Assembly (NCBI GenBank): GCA_937871435.1
Contig: CALMQM010000101.1
Location: 1 to 64,000 of the forward strand
DNA: 64,000 nucleotides
DNA from: an uncultured Bacteroidota bacterium
Lineage (GTDB): Bacteria; Bacteroidota; Bacteroidia; AKYH767-A; 2013-40CM-41-45
Direction: 5' to 3'
This document shows positions 1 to 10,571 of the stretch, in pieces. The position numbers and the translations under genes are program-made. Below the pieces are notes generated by a model. The model was not told where the DNA came from. It worked only from the letters and a program-made list of their open reading frames with translations, and made no database searches. The stretch's first letter is position 1. Each line of letters opens with the position of its first letter.

Positions 1-87
1 TAATTACGCGTTTGTGGGCTTCGGGCATAGGGTCAGCGAAGTGGCAAGTAAACGAAAATTTTGATTCCAGTCCATGCAAAATGGTGA

Positions 88-119
88 TTTGCCGGGCTCT
101 TTTGAAATGGTTATTTTTG
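88..119 (+). promoter_or_regulatory. Predicted Bacteroidota promoter for the DUF6526-like gene
   Basis: A -33 TTTG (88-91) is followed after 20 bp by TATTTTTG (112-119), matching the Bacteroidota primary sigma pattern TTTG-N19/20-TAnnTTTG. The ATG used for the downstream gene lies at 140, about 20 nt after the box. That spacing also decides the start, because an in-frame ATG at 74 lies upstream of the promoter. Confidence 0.6.
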
Positions 120-139
120 TTTACTCAGATTTCTTATTC

Positions 140-586
140 ATGAAAAAACAAAGTTATTCAAATCACAGGAGAATTCTCCCCTTTTATCATGTTGTATTGC
201 TGCTTTTAATTGCCGTTTTTCTTGTTTCAGCCGTTGTAAATGTGATGAATATTCTGGATGAGGAAATGATCGCGAAAGGCAACCTTTTTTCTGCTGTTTT
301 GTTAATTCTGGGTGGAATTATTTTCTCTTTTCTCTATTATTATATGCGTGCATTCGCTTTAAGAGTACAGGACAGAGCAATACGATCCGAAGAAAATCTC
401 AGGCATTTCATTTTAACAGGAAAACCAATGGACGGCAGACTTAGAATGTCTCAAATAATTGCTCTCCGATTCGCCCCTGATGATGAATTTATCATTCTCT
501 GTAAAGAGGCAGTAGAAAAACAACTGACAAAGGATGAAATCAAGAAGGCGATTACACGTTGGAGAGGAGATTATCACCGTGCTTAG
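140..586 (+). CDS. Small two-helix membrane protein, DUF6526-like
   Basis: This 148-residue protein has two hydrophobic segments near its N-terminus, roughly residues 14-36 and 48-68, separated by a short charged stretch. A soluble, charged C-terminal tail of about 75 residues follows. The pattern (MKKQSYSNHRR start, two helices, then an ARxRDRAIRxEE-like amphipathic region) resembles the DUF6526 family of inner-membrane proteins of unknown role that I recognise from Bacteroidota. The start at 140 is chosen because a strong promoter (88-119) lies between it and the earlier in-frame ATG at 74. The gene stands alone: paaA follows after 71 bp with its own candidate promoter. Function is unknown. 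Confidence 0.8.
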   Translation: MKKQSYSNHRRILPFYHVVLLLLIAVFLVSAVVNVMNILDEEMIAKGNLFSAVLLILGGIIFSFLYYYMRAFALRVQDRAIRSEENLRHFILTGKPMDGRLRMSQIIALRFAPDDEFIILCKEAVEKQLTKDEIKKAITRWRGDYHRA

Positions 587-625
587 AAACTGACCAACAT
601 CATATTTTGGTGTCATTTGATCTTC

Positions 626-633
626 TACATTCG
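626..633 (+). promoter_or_regulatory. Candidate -7 box for the paa cluster
   Basis: TACATTCG differs from the Bacteroidota -7 consensus TAnnTTTG at one position and lies 24 bp before the paaA start. The nearest TTTG upstream (606-609) is spaced 16 bp away, shorter than ideal, so the assignment is tentative. Confidence 0.4.
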
Positions 634-657
634 ACAAATTAAAACAGCAATAAAAAC

Positions 658-1608
658 ATGAATCAACTCACAGATCAGGAAAGAGAAAAAGAATTCCAGG
701 CAAAGATTGACAGAGGGGAATTGATTGAACCGAAAGACTGGATGCCGGAAAGATACCGTAAGCAATTGATACGGATGATGAGTCAGCATGCGCATTCAGA
801 GGTAGTTGGTATGTTACCTGAAGGCAACTGGATCACACGTGCTCCCAGCCTGCGCAGAAAAGCTGTGTTGCTTGCTAAAGTACAGGATGAAGGTGGGCAT
901 GGATTATATATTTATTGCGGTACAGAAACGCTTGATGTTTCACGATCTCAACTCATCGATGACTTGCTTAGTGGCAAAGCAAAATATTCCAGCATCTTTA
1001 ATTACCCGACGCTGACCTGGGCGGATATCGGCGCCATCGGCTGGCTGGTAGACGGAGCAGCAATTGTTAATCAAACCGCCCTGGCAAAAGGTTCCTATGG
1101 TCCGTATGCACGTGCTATGGTGAGAATCTGTAAAGAAGAAAATTTCCATCACAAACAAGGCTATGAGATCTTAGCCACATTAATGAAAGGTACTCCGGAA
1201 CAGCGCGCCATGGCACAGGATGCGATGAATCGCTGGTGGTGGCCGTCTTTGATGATGTTTGGCCCTTCTGATAAAGACTCTCCAAACAGCGAAGAATTAC
1301 TCCGCTGGAAGGTGAAAAAGTATTCCAACGATGAATTGCGTCAACGATTCATTGACAGAACTATTCCACAGGCAGACAACATTGGATTGAAAGTTCCTGA
1401 CCCGGAATTAAAATTCGATGAGAAGTCAAAGCATTACAGTCACGGTGAAATTAACTGGGAAGAATTTTATAATGTGATTAAAGGAAATGGAATTTGCAAC
1501 AAGGAACGCCTGAAGGCAAGGAAGAAAGCTCACGAAGAAGGTGCCTGGGTGCGTGAAGCAGCAGAAGCTTATGCAGCGAAACAAAACAAAAAATTAGTTG
1601 CAGCCTGA
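658..1608 (+). CDS. paaA: 1,2-phenylacetyl-CoA epoxidase catalytic subunit PaaA
   Basis: PaaA is the diiron oxygenase subunit of the multicomponent phenylacetyl-CoA epoxidase. It uses O2 and electrons from PaaE to form ring-1,2-epoxyphenylacetyl-CoA, the committing step of aerobic phenylacetate degradation. The 316-residue product has normal family length and a recognisable ferritin-like core. Iron-ligand-type motifs are visible as QDEGGHG (about residue 80) and KEENFHH (about residue 160), and a WWWP segment lies near residue 196. It is the first gene of a co-directional run, paaA-paaB-paaC-paaD-paaG, with gaps of about 40-50 bp, as expected for one transcript. The ATG at 658 gives the usual N-terminus for the family. 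Confidence 0.97.
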   Translation: MNQLTDQEREKEFQAKIDRGELIEPKDWMPERYRKQLIRMMSQHAHSEVVGMLPEGNWITRAPSLRRKAVLLAKVQDEGGHGLYIYCGTETLDVSRSQLIDDLLSGKAKYSSIFNYPTLTWADIGAIGWLVDGAAIVNQTALAKGSYGPYARAMVRICKEENFHHKQGYEILATLMKGTPEQRAMAQDAMNRWWWPSLMMFGPSDKDSPNSEELLRWKVKKYSNDELRQRFIDRTIPQADNIGLKVPDPELKFDEKSKHYSHGEINWEEFYNVIKGNGICNKERLKARKKAHEEGAWVREAAEAYAAKQNKKLVAA

Positions 1609-1650
1609 ATCGTCCGCCGGTTAAATTAATTAAACGTCATTCTACACATC

Positions 1651-1935
1651 ATGAGCAATACACAATGGCCTCTTTGGGAGGTATTCACACAAAAAAAATC
1701 AGGTGTCCCTTTTGAACATGCGGGAAGTATCCATGCTCCGGATAAAGAGCTTGCATTACAAAATGCCCGGGATGTATATTCAAGGAGAAATGAAGCAACC
1801 TGTATCTGGGTAGTACCTTCAGAGTTCATCGTTTCCAGTACACCGGAAGATATGGGTTCATTCTTTGAACCTTCAAACGACAAGATCTACAGACATCCGA
1901 ATTTCTATAAGACTCCGGGAGCAAGTTTCGAATAA
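1651..1935 (+). CDS. paaB: 1,2-phenylacetyl-CoA epoxidase subunit PaaB
   Basis: PaaB is the small structural subunit of the phenylacetyl-CoA epoxidase, required for complex activity in characterised systems. The 94-residue product has the family's length and typical features. These are an N-terminal WPLWEVF segment, a VxxRRNEATCIWVV core, and a C-terminal part with Y-R-H-P-x-F-Y. It starts 42 bp after paaA and ends 49 bp before paaC, so it is very probably in the same operon. Nothing unusual is seen. Confidence 0.96.
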   Translation: MSNTQWPLWEVFTQKKSGVPFEHAGSIHAPDKELALQNARDVYSRRNEATCIWVVPSEFIVSSTPEDMGSFFEPSNDKIYRHPNFYKTPGASFE

Positions 1936-1984
1936 GTATAGTCAATTACACACAAGAGTTAACATCAATTTATTTATCGAACAC

Positions 1985-2749
1985 ATGAATGCCAATCAAA
2001 ATAAATCACTCATCAATTATTGCCTTAGGCTGGGTGATAGCAGTCTTGTTCTTGGACAAAGATTAGGAGAATGGTGTGGCCATGGGCCCATTCTTGAAGA
2101 AGATATCGCGCTTACCAATATATCTCTTGATCTGATCGGACAGGCACGTGCATTTTACACTTATGCTGGGGAATTGGAGAACAAAGGAAAAACAGAAGAT
2201 GATTATGCTTTCTTCCGTGATGAAAGAGAATATTACAACTTATTGATTTGCGAGCAACCCAATGGAGATTTCGGTCAAACGATGGTTCGTCAGTTTTTAT
2301 ATAGCGCCTTCTGTTACTATTTTTATTCCGCTCTTAAAAAGAGTTCAGATGCCCGCCTGGCTGCATTAGCAGACAAATCATTAAAAGAAGTAACCTATCA
2401 TCTTCGACACAGCAGCGAATGGTTGATTCGTCTTGGAGATGGAACCGCAGAAAGTCATCGCAGAGTCGCGGACGGAGTTGCAGATTTATGGTGTTTTACA
2501 GGAGATATGTTCGTGATGGATGATGTTGACTCAGCACTTATAAAGGATGGAATTGCAGTTGATCTGAATGCCCTGAAAATGCCCTGGGAAAATAAAGTGA
2601 AGGAAGTCTTTCAACTTGCTAAACTATCTTTACCTGAAAATGTATTTATGATCCAGGGCAGTCGCGACGGAAAACATACCGAACATTTGGGTCACCTGCT
2701 CACAGAAATGCAGGCTTTACCAAGGGCATTTCCCGGAGCGCAGTGGTGA
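1985..2749 (+). CDS. paaC: 1,2-phenylacetyl-CoA epoxidase subunit PaaC
   Basis: PaaC is the second ferritin-like subunit of the epoxidase. It has no catalytic diiron centre and scaffolds PaaA. The 254-residue protein begins at the ATG at 1985 (MNANQNK), which matches the family start; a longer in-frame extension would overlap paaB and is unlikely. Recognisable features are the GDSSLVLGQRLGEWCGHGP segment, EEDIALTNISLDLIGQAR, and a C-terminal HxEHLGHLLTEMQ helix close to the end. Spacing to paaB is 49 bp and to paaD 40 bp. Confidence 0.96.
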   Translation: MNANQNKSLINYCLRLGDSSLVLGQRLGEWCGHGPILEEDIALTNISLDLIGQARAFYTYAGELENKGKTEDDYAFFRDEREYYNLLICEQPNGDFGQTMVRQFLYSAFCYYFYSALKKSSDARLAALADKSLKEVTYHLRHSSEWLIRLGDGTAESHRRVADGVADLWCFTGDMFVMDDVDSALIKDGIAVDLNALKMPWENKVKEVFQLAKLSLPENVFMIQGSRDGKHTEHLGHLLTEMQALPRAFPGAQW

Positions 2750-2789
2750 CGGGATGATCTACTAAACTCCACCTGGTTCTTTAACAATC

Positions 2790-3284
2790 ATGACAAAAAT
2801 CCTGTCTAAAGAATACATTGAAACCATTCTGAACGAAATTCCGGATCCGGAAATACCTGTCATCAGTATTGTAGATCTAGGGATAGTCCGCAAAGTCATA
2901 CTGGAGGATTCTAAAGTTATTGTACACATTACTCCTACTTATTCAGGTTGTCCGGCCATGATGGCCATACAGAAAGATATTGTTTCCAGACTCAATAAAG
3001 AGGGAATTGAACAGGTAGAAGTAAAGCTGGTTGTTGATGAAGTATGGACAACCGACTGGATCAATGAAGAAGCCAGAGAAAGGTTACGTCAGTACGGCAT
3101 TGCGCCTCCTGAAAAAGTAAGTTCAGATAAAAATGTATTGATGGGAAAAAGCAAAACTGTATCCTGTCCGCGTTGCGGTTCAGAACATACTGTTTTGATC
3201 AGTCAGTTTGGTTCTACTGCCTGCAAAGCTTTGTATCGTTGCGAAAATTGCAGGGAGCCTTTTGATTATTTCAAGTGTCATTAA
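2790..3284 (+). CDS. paaD: Phenylacetate epoxidase maturation protein PaaD
   Basis: PaaD belongs to the MIP18/DUF59 family and is thought to assist iron or Fe-S delivery to the epoxidase or its reductase. The 164-residue product has the DUF59 core (IPDPEIPVISIVDLG, then TPTYSGCPAM with its conserved Cys) in residues 1-100. A C-terminal zinc-ribbon-like module follows, with CPRCGS and CENC pairs, ending FDYFKCH. This two-part layout is the normal PaaD architecture rather than the short housekeeping SufT/MIP18 form. The next gene in the run is the paaG-like isomerase. The PaaE reductase that normally accompanies paaABCD is not found downstream. Confidence 0.95.
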   Translation: MTKILSKEYIETILNEIPDPEIPVISIVDLGIVRKVILEDSKVIVHITPTYSGCPAMMAIQKDIVSRLNKEGIEQVEVKLVVDEVWTTDWINEEARERLRQYGIAPPEKVSSDKNVLMGKSKTVSCPRCGSEHTVLISQFGSTACKALYRCENCREPFDYFKCH

Positions 3285-3334
3285 GTACCGCTTACAAGAG
3301 GCAATTTTATTATCTGATTTTTTACTAAAATATA

Positions 3335-4123
3335 ATGCGCATGAATTCAGAGTTCATTCTTTATTCGGTCGAGAACGGTGTTGCCGATATCAGGCTGAAC
3401 CGTCCTGACAAATACAATAGTTTCAACCGGGAAATGGCAATGCAACTGCAGCAGGCACTTGATAAGGCTGCAGGTGATCCAATTGTGCGTGCTGTCCGTT
3501 TAACCGGAGAAGGAAAAGCATTTTGTGCCGGTCAGGATCTTGCGGAAGCAATTGATCCGAATGGCATTGGAATACAAAGGATCGTTGCAGAACATTACAA
3601 TCCAATTATTCTGAAGATCAGAAATCTTCAAAAGCCGGTTGTGTGTGCTGTTAATGGTGTTGCGGCAGGCGCAGGAGCAAATCTTGCATTTGCCTGTGAC
3701 ATTGTTCTGGCAGCTGTTGGCGCTTCTTTTATCCAGGCTTTCAGTAAAATCGGATTGGTTCCTGACAGTGGCGGTACGTTTATTCTTCCAAGACTTATCG
3801 GAATCCAGCGTGCTGCTGCTTTGATGATGCTTGGGGATAAAGTGTCGGCGCCGGAGGCCTTACAAATGGGAATGATTTACAAAGTTTGTGAAGATGATAA
3901 ATTGCAATCAGAATCTGAGAGCATTGCAAATACACTGTCGCAAATGCCTACGAAAGGAATCTGGCTGACAAAGAAATTGCTGAATGAATCGATGACCAAC
4001 TCTCTGGAGCAACAATTAAAGAGAGAAGAAATCATTCAGGCTGAAGCGGGAGAAACAGAAGATTATAAGGAAGGAGTAAATGCATTTTTAGAAAAAAGAA
4101 AACCTGCATTTAAAGGTCGCTGA
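3335..4123 (+). CDS. paaG: Ring-1,2-epoxyphenylacetyl-CoA isomerase, PaaG-like enoyl-CoA hydratase family protein
   Basis: This crotonase-fold protein of 262 residues most likely isomerises the epoxide made by PaaABC to the oxepin, given its position at the end of the paa cluster. Crotonase signatures are visible: GKAFCAGQDL (residues about 58-67, oxyanion-hole region), NGVAAGAGANLAFACD (about 108-123), and a PDSGGTF segment near residue 143. The Asp in LVPDSGG corresponds to the usual PaaG acidic residue. The C-terminus (EGVNAFLEKRKPxFKGR) also resembles PaaG. Two close ATGs (3335 and 3341) are possible starts. A role as a generic enoyl-CoA hydratase cannot be excluded. A strong bidirectional terminator follows at 4165-4195. 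Confidence 0.88.
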   Translation: MRMNSEFILYSVENGVADIRLNRPDKYNSFNREMAMQLQQALDKAAGDPIVRAVRLTGEGKAFCAGQDLAEAIDPNGIGIQRIVAEHYNPIILKIRNLQKPVVCAVNGVAAGAGANLAFACDIVLAAVGASFIQAFSKIGLVPDSGGTFILPRLIGIQRAAALMMLGDKVSAPEALQMGMIYKVCEDDKLQSESESIANTLSQMPTKGIWLTKKLLNESMTNSLEQQLKREEIIQAEAGETEDYKEGVNAFLEKRKPAFKGR

Positions 4124-4164
4124 ATAGTTCCTGATATTAGCTTATTAAACTAAATTTTATTCAA

Positions 4165-4195
4165 TAAAAAAACCCCGCATGTAGCGGGGTTTTTT
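4165..4195. terminator. Bidirectional intrinsic terminator between paaG and hup
   Basis: A GC-rich stem CCCCGC/GCGGGG (4173-4178 and 4184-4189) with a 5-nt loop is flanked by an A-run on the left and a T-run on the right. It can therefore terminate both the rightward paa transcript and the leftward hup transcript. Confidence 0.9.
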
Positions 4196-4213
4196 ATTCT
4201 TGAGTGCTGTGAA

Positions 4214-4486
4214 TTACTTGATACGGGAAGAAAGTTCAGCACCAGCTTTGAACTTAGCAACTTTTTTAGCAGCAATCTTAATCGGCTTACCGGTTTGAGG
4301 ATTGCGACCATTACGAGCAGCACGTTTTGCTACAGAAAATGTACCGAAACCTACAAGAGCAACGCGCTCTCCTTTTTTCAAAGTCTTAGAGGTAACAGTC
4401 ATAAACGCTTGCAGCGCACGACCAGCATCGGCTTTGGTGATCTTGGCTTCTGATGCCATAGCATCAATCAATTCAGCTTTGTTCAT
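4214..4486 (-). CDS. hup: HU-family DNA-binding protein
   Basis: HU is a small dimeric nucleoid protein that bends and compacts DNA. The 90-residue product has the standard length and fold signatures: an N-terminal [11 protein letters not shown] helix, the GFGTFSV beta-turn near residue 47, and the R-NPQTG-I DNA-arm motif near residues 60-70. It is transcribed leftwards from a well-formed promoter at 4534-4565, giving a leader of about 40 nt, and shares its terminator with the paa cluster. A second, divergent HU/IHF-type gene lies at 48263-48577; this one is the canonical HU. Confidence 0.96.
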   Translation of the reverse strand: MNKAELIDAMASEAKITKADAGRALQAFMTVTSKTLKKGERVALVGFGTFSVAKRAARNGRNPQTGKPIKIAAKKVAKFKAGAELSSRIK

Positions 4487-4533
4487 TTGCTTCTTAGTTT
4501 TTAGTGATTAATAGTTAGGAATAATGACTTGTT

Positions 4534-4565
4534 CAAAAGTAGGTACACCGAGCCCCTGTTGCAAA
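4534..4565 (-). promoter_or_regulatory. hup promoter, TTTG-N20-TAnnTTTG
   Basis: On the minus strand a -33 TTTG (4565-4562) is followed by a 20-bp spacer and TACTTTTG (4541-4534). This is one of the best full matches to the Bacteroidota sigma consensus in the window and would give a 5' leader of about 40 nt before the hup ATG. Confidence 0.7.
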
Positions 4566-5002
4566 TTTCAGCATTGCAAATGCCATGAATTGTTAATAAA
4601 AACTAGTGTTTGTTGAAAACTAAGAATGCAAATGAGCCACAGGAGCAGGATTGAGAGATGCGATGTTGTTATGCTCATTCTTCGAATTCCATGTACACAC
4701 TGAGTTATTTTACAAACGGATTATTCGCGAATGAAATTTACTCTGATTGAAAAAAGATTACTGATGGTATATAATCACGATTTTCAAAATAACTCCATAC
4801 AAAACTATTCACGAATTAAACCGACGAAAGAATAATTATTCCAGGTCATTGAATGCTTACACAGATACTTCCGTATTGGAACCGTTGATTTCTGTTCGCG
4901 TGTTCATTTCCCAATCTCTTGCTAATAAAGAACCTGACAATCGTTGCTATCTCACAAATGCGATATTTTCAGGCTCCTGTGCAGAATTCCAAATGTGTAT
5001 TG

Positions 5003-5010
5003 TATCTTTG
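5003..5010 (+). promoter_or_regulatory. dnaX -7 box
   Basis: TATCTTTG matches TAnnTTTG exactly and ends 16 nt before the dnaX ATG at 5027. No clean -33 TTTG is seen at 18-21 bp spacing. Confidence 0.55.
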
Positions 5011-5026
5011 TTTCTCTCCCTGACTC

Positions 5027-6823
5027 ATGGATAAGTTCATCGTTTCTGCCCGAAAATACAGACCTGTTACCTTTGATACGGTAGTCGGACAACCTTCTAT
5101 TACCAACACTTTAAAAAATGCGATTCGGAATAATCATCTCGCGCAAGCTTTTCTTTTTACAGGTCCAAGAGGTGTAGGAAAAACGACTACGGCCCGGATT
5201 CTGGCCAAGACCATCAACTGTGAAAATGTTTCTTCCAATGTAGAAGCCTGTAATGAGTGTGCATCGTGTGTTTCCTTTAATTCCGGAAGTTCTCTGAACA
5301 TTTATGAATTGGATGCCGCTTCAAACAACTCCGTTGATGACATCCGGGCACTGGTGGAACAAGTCCGGTATGCACCGCAGCTTGGTAAGTACAAAGTGTA
5401 TATTATCGACGAGGTACACATGCTTTCCGCATCCGCTTTCAATGCATTCCTGAAAACGCTTGAAGAACCACCCAGCTATGCTGTTTTCATCCTTGCCACC
5501 ACCGAGAAGCATAAAATTATCCCGACTATACTTTCCCGTTGTCAGATATTCGATTTCAACAGAATCACAGTGGAAGATATTGCCATGCATCTTCGGGATA
5601 TCGCCACGAAAGAAAACGTCACTGCTGAAGATGATGCTCTTCACATCATAGCCCAAAAAGCTGACGGAGCACTTCGGGATGCGTTGAGTTTGTTTGACCA
5701 GCTTGTAAGTTTTGCCGGCTCTACACTCAACTACAAGGATGTAATTGAAAACCTCAACATTCTTGATTACGATTACTATTTTAAAATTACCGATGATTTA
5801 TTGGCGGGAAATATGTCAGCCGTATTACTTGCTTACAATGAAATTCTGAACAATGGATTCGACGGTCATAATTTCATCAACGGAATTGCGTCTCATTTCA
5901 GAGATTTACTTGTCTGTAAGGATGAGATAACATTGCCTTTGCTGGAAGTGAGTCCGAATGTTCGGGAAAAATATAAAGTGCAAAGCCGAAACTGTTCGGC
6001 AAACTGGTTATTGGATAAACTGGAAATCGCGAACAAGGCGGATATGGGTTTCAAAGCTTCAAAAAACCAACGGCTTCATATCGAACTTTCATTACTCCGA
6101 ATGTGCGGGACTGTTTCTTCCTCACCTGCCCAGCCTGAATCTGTCAAAAAAAAAGTTGAGTCAGGATATTCCTCCACGCCTACTGCTGCAGTAAATGTAG
6201 CAGCTTCAAATGTCATTCCTTCTCCTACCATTGTTGCTGGTGCAGCCGTCAAAGCTTCGCAGGAAACAACAACTTCTGTTGTGAATGCAGCACAACCGGT
6301 AGATATCACCCCAACACCTGCTCCTGTAAAAGAAAGAACTGCAGCTCCAAGTACAACCCAACGCAAAACAATTTCCATCAGCACCAAGCTGTATAAGGAT
6401 TCAGAGGCAGCAGTTAATCAACAGGCAGCGGAGAGTTTACCGGATCTGCAGGAAGCATTCAGTATTGATGAACTACAAGCAGCCTGGAAGGCATATGCCC
6501 AGACATTACAGGATCAGGGAAGGATGACCTTATCCGCAGCTCTCACAAAACGAATTCCGGAGTTGGGAGAAGGATTTATGATTCAGTTTTATGTTGACAG
6601 TGCAGCGGCTGAAAAAGATTTGAATGACCAAAAAGTTGACTTGCTTTCTTTTCTGAGAAAGAAACTTTCAAACTACAAATTGAATTTGACTGTGAGTATC
6701 GGAGCTGCGGATTCAGCGAACAGTGTTCCGTATACACCTTCTGAAAAATTTAAAAAGCTGGCAGAAAAAAATCCATTGCTGCACGAGTTGAAAAAAAGAT
6801 TCGATCTTGAAATCGAATATTAG
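5027..6823 (+). CDS. dnaX: DNA polymerase III clamp-loader subunit gamma/tau
   Basis: DnaX is the AAA+ subunit that drives loading of the beta clamp and, as tau, links the clamp loader to polymerase and helicase. In the 598-residue protein, Walker A lies at about residues 46-53 (GPRGVGKT). The zinc module uses Cys 65, 75, 78 and 81. Walker B is DEVHML, followed by the TTEKHKIIPTILSRC sensor/arginine-finger region and clamp-loader lid domains to about residue 355. Residues about 360-450 form a low-complexity Ala/Pro/Thr/Val linker, and a tau-like C-terminal domain follows. The gene is monocistronic: gyrB starts 420 bp downstream with its own signals. No slippery frameshift site was evaluated in detail. 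Confidence 0.96.
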   Translation: MDKFIVSARKYRPVTFDTVVGQPSITNTLKNAIRNNHLAQAFLFTGPRGVGKTTTARILAKTINCENVSSNVEACNECASCVSFNSGSSLNIYELDAASNNSVDDIRALVEQVRYAPQLGKYKVYIIDEVHMLSASAFNAFLKTLEEPPSYAVFILATTEKHKIIPTILSRCQIFDFNRITVEDIAMHLRDIATKENVTAEDDALHIIAQKADGALRDALSLFDQLVSFAGSTLNYKDVIENLNILDYDYYFKITDDLLAGNMSAVLLAYNEILNNGFDGHNFINGIASHFRDLLVCKDEITLPLLEVSPNVREKYKVQSRNCSANWLLDKLEIANKADMGFKASKNQRLHIELSLLRMCGTVSSSPAQPESVKKKVESGYSSTPTAAVNVAASNVIPSPTIVAGAAVKASQETTTSVVNAAQPVDITPTPAPVKERTAAPSTTQRKTISISTKLYKDSEAAVNQQAAESLPDLQEAFSIDELQAAWKAYAQTLQDQGRMTLSAALTKRIPELGEGFMIQFYVDSAAAEKDLNDQKVDLLSFLRKKLSNYKLNLTVSIGAADSANSVPYTPSEKFKKLAEKNPLLHELKKRFDLEIEY

Positions 6824-7111
6824 AATCTCAACGTTTGACAGGAACATTTTTTGAGTGTCCGATTATTTGTTCTTCGAAAACCCTTGTCTTTCTTTAAATT
6901 GAAATGAACTAAAAACAGAAGGCATTTAGTCGCTGAAATGACATCAGATTCTGCGAAGAATTCATCATTTTTTGTAAAAAAATCAGCATAAATTTCAGTT
7001 CAATAAACCATTAAAATCGCCCTTTTTCACGAGTCTGATTTTCAATTAAATACATGCATGAAAATTGTTGATTAATTGGTCGAAAATACCTGATTTTCAA
7101 CATGAAAATGC

Positions 7112-7142
7112 TTGTTTCAGAGGTGGCTTTTATGTAAATTTA
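7112..7142 (+). promoter_or_regulatory. Candidate gyrB promoter
   Basis: TTG (7112-7114) and TAAATTTA (7135-7142) are separated by 20 bp. The -7 box deviates from TAnnTTTG at its last base. The position, about 100 bp before gyrB, would give a long leader containing two hairpins. Confidence 0.4.
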
Positions 7143-7153
7143 CAAGCTATGGT

Positions 7154-7179
7154 GGCTGATATAAATAATCAGCCTTTTT
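7154..7179 (+). terminator. Terminator-like hairpin in the gyrB leader
   Basis: A perfect 7-bp stem GGCTGAT/ATCAGCC (7154-7160 and 7168-7174) with a 7-nt loop is followed directly by five T residues. It lies 65 bp upstream of the gyrB ATG and over 330 bp after dnaX. It could be an attenuator of gyrB or a late dnaX terminator. A second short hairpin (TGCCC/GGGCA, 7190-7205) follows. Confidence 0.5.
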
Positions 7180-7231
7180 AATGCCATTATGCCCTTTTTG
7201 GGGCAAACAATTGGGGTGGGGGAAATTCTAA

Positions 7232-9247
<2,016 letters not shown>

Positions 9248-9268
9248 TCATTTAAAAAACTAATCCAT

Positions 9269-9299
9269 AAAAAAAGCGCCTCAAGCGGGCGCTTTTTTT
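9269..9299. terminator. Bidirectional terminator between gyrB and the M20 amidohydrolase
   Basis: A stem GCGCC/GGCGC (9276-9280 and 9288-9292) is extended by flanking A7 and T7 runs that also pair. It can serve both the rightward gyrB transcript and the leftward hydrolase transcript, since the latter ends at 9321. Confidence 0.88.
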
Positions 9300-9320
9300 A
9301 TGTTTTCTGAATTTGATTTA

Positions 9321-10511
9321 TCAGGATTGCAATTCTCTCAGAGTCATCCAGGCCATCAATCCCATGCCAGTTTCCAATGCGCTTTCATCCGCATCAAATG
9401 TGGATGTATGGACCGAAGAGACAATTCCCTTCTCTTCATTCCTTACGCCCAACCTGTAAAAACATGCCGAAGCCTGTTGTGAGTAGAAAGCAAAATCTTC
9501 TGCTGCCATCCAGATTTCAAGGTCTTCAATATTTTCTTCTCCTACATATTCACCGGCATAACTTCGAATACGGTCAGTGAGTACTTCATCGTTGATTAAA
9601 AACGGATAACCTCGAACAATGGTAAATTCACATGAGCCATTCATGCTTTCCGCAATCCCCTCCGCCATCTTTTTCATTTTGTGGTGTGCTTCATCCCGCC
9701 ATTCTTCATTCAATGTTCGAAAAGTTCCTTCAAGATATACTTCATCCGGTATCACATTGGTGGCACCATTCGCAATCACTTTACCAAAGCTCAATACAGA
9801 AGGCATGCTTGGCTTAGCTGTTCTGCTTACAATTTGTTGCAATGCAACCAATATCTGAGCTGTAATCATCACAGGATCTACTGTAAGATGCGGCATGGCT
9901 CCGTGTCCGCCTTTGCCCTTCACCTTTACATATATTTCATCTGTACTGGCCATATACAAACCCTTTCGGAAGCCAATTTTCCCGGCCTTAATCTGCGGCA
10001 TTACATGCTGACCGATTACAGCTTGTGGTGCAGGATTCGATAACACTCCTTCTTTAATCATCATGGAAGCTCCGCCTGGCAATTTTTCTTCTCCTGGCTG
10101 AAAAATAAATTTCACAGTACCTTCAAAATCTTCCTGTACTGAATTCAATATTCTGGCTACTCCCAGCAAGGAAGAAGTATGTACATCATGACCACATGCA
10201 TGCATCACTCCATCGTTTTTGGAAACATAAGAGGTATTATTTGTTTCCTGAATAGGTAAAGCGTCCATATCAGCACGGAGAGCGACTACTTTACTGGCAG
10301 GATTTTTTCCTTCAATCAAAGCAACAACACCCGTATTCGCCATTCGTTTAAAATTATTAATACCGTATTCGCGTAATTTCTGTTCAACAAATTTCTGCGT
10401 TTCAATTTCTTTGAAGCTAAGTTCCGGATGCATGTGCAGATGCCTCCTGCACGAAACGATGTCTGGATGAAATGTCTTCGCAAGCTGCTTGATTTTATCT
10501 ATTGGAATCAT
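9321..10511 (-). CDS. M20-family metallo-amidohydrolase (peptidase M20D type)
   Basis: This 396-residue protein is a dinuclear zinc amidohydrolase of the hippurate/N-acyl-amino-acid/IAA-conjugate hydrolase group, expected to cleave an N-acyl bond of an amino acid or peptide. Family motifs are RRHLHMHPELSF (about residues 22-33), ADMDALP (80-86, with Asp81), ACGHDVH (105-111, with Cys106 and His108 as metal ligands), and the FQPGEEK segment near residue 138. Near the C-terminus, AEDFAFYSQ and VHTSTFD supply the final ligand. The exact substrate cannot be read from sequence. It lies 61 bp downstream of the large envelope gene at 10572-13859 on the same strand and may be co-transcribed with it. 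Confidence 0.9.
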   Translation of the reverse strand: MIPIDKIKQLAKTFHPDIVSCRRHLHMHPELSFKEIETQKFVEQKLREYGINNFKRMANTGVVALIEGKNPASKVVALRADMDALPIQETNNTSYVSKNDGVMHACGHDVHTSSLLGVARILNSVQEDFEGTVKFIFQPGEEKLPGGASMMIKEGVLSNPAPQAVIGQHVMPQIKAGKIGFRKGLYMASTDEIYVKVKGKGGHGAMPHLTVDPVMITAQILVALQQIVSRTAKPSMPSVLSFGKVIANGATNVIPDEVYLEGTFRTLNEEWRDEAHHKMKKMAEGIAESMNGSCEFTIVRGYPFLINDEVLTDRIRSYAGEYVGEENIEDLEIWMAAEDFAFYSQQASACFYRLGVRNEEKGIVSSVHTSTFDADESALETGMGLMAWMTLRELQS

Positions 10512-10571
10512 CAGAATTAAATATTGTTACGCTGTGAGTTTGGAATGAGAAATATTCAGCAATACCGGAAA

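Larger units (their letters stand above)
4487..5026. other. Intergenic region between hup and dnaX (540 bp)
   Basis: This gap holds the hup promoter on its left edge (minus strand) and a dnaX -7 box on its right edge. Between about 4600 and 4990 I see no convincing ORF, RNA gene, repeat or terminator; the short open frames there lack family features. Confidence 0.5.

Noticed and set aside
1-73. Possible 5' end of a minus-strand gene beginning at position 28 (ATG reading MPEAHKRVI)
   Set aside because: Only nine codons fit in the window and no promoter box or family similarity supports it. The same bases could be plain intergenic sequence.
4849-5034. Open frame of 61 codons between hup and dnaX
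   Set aside because: It overlaps the dnaX promoter and start, has no recognisable features and uses an unlikely composition.
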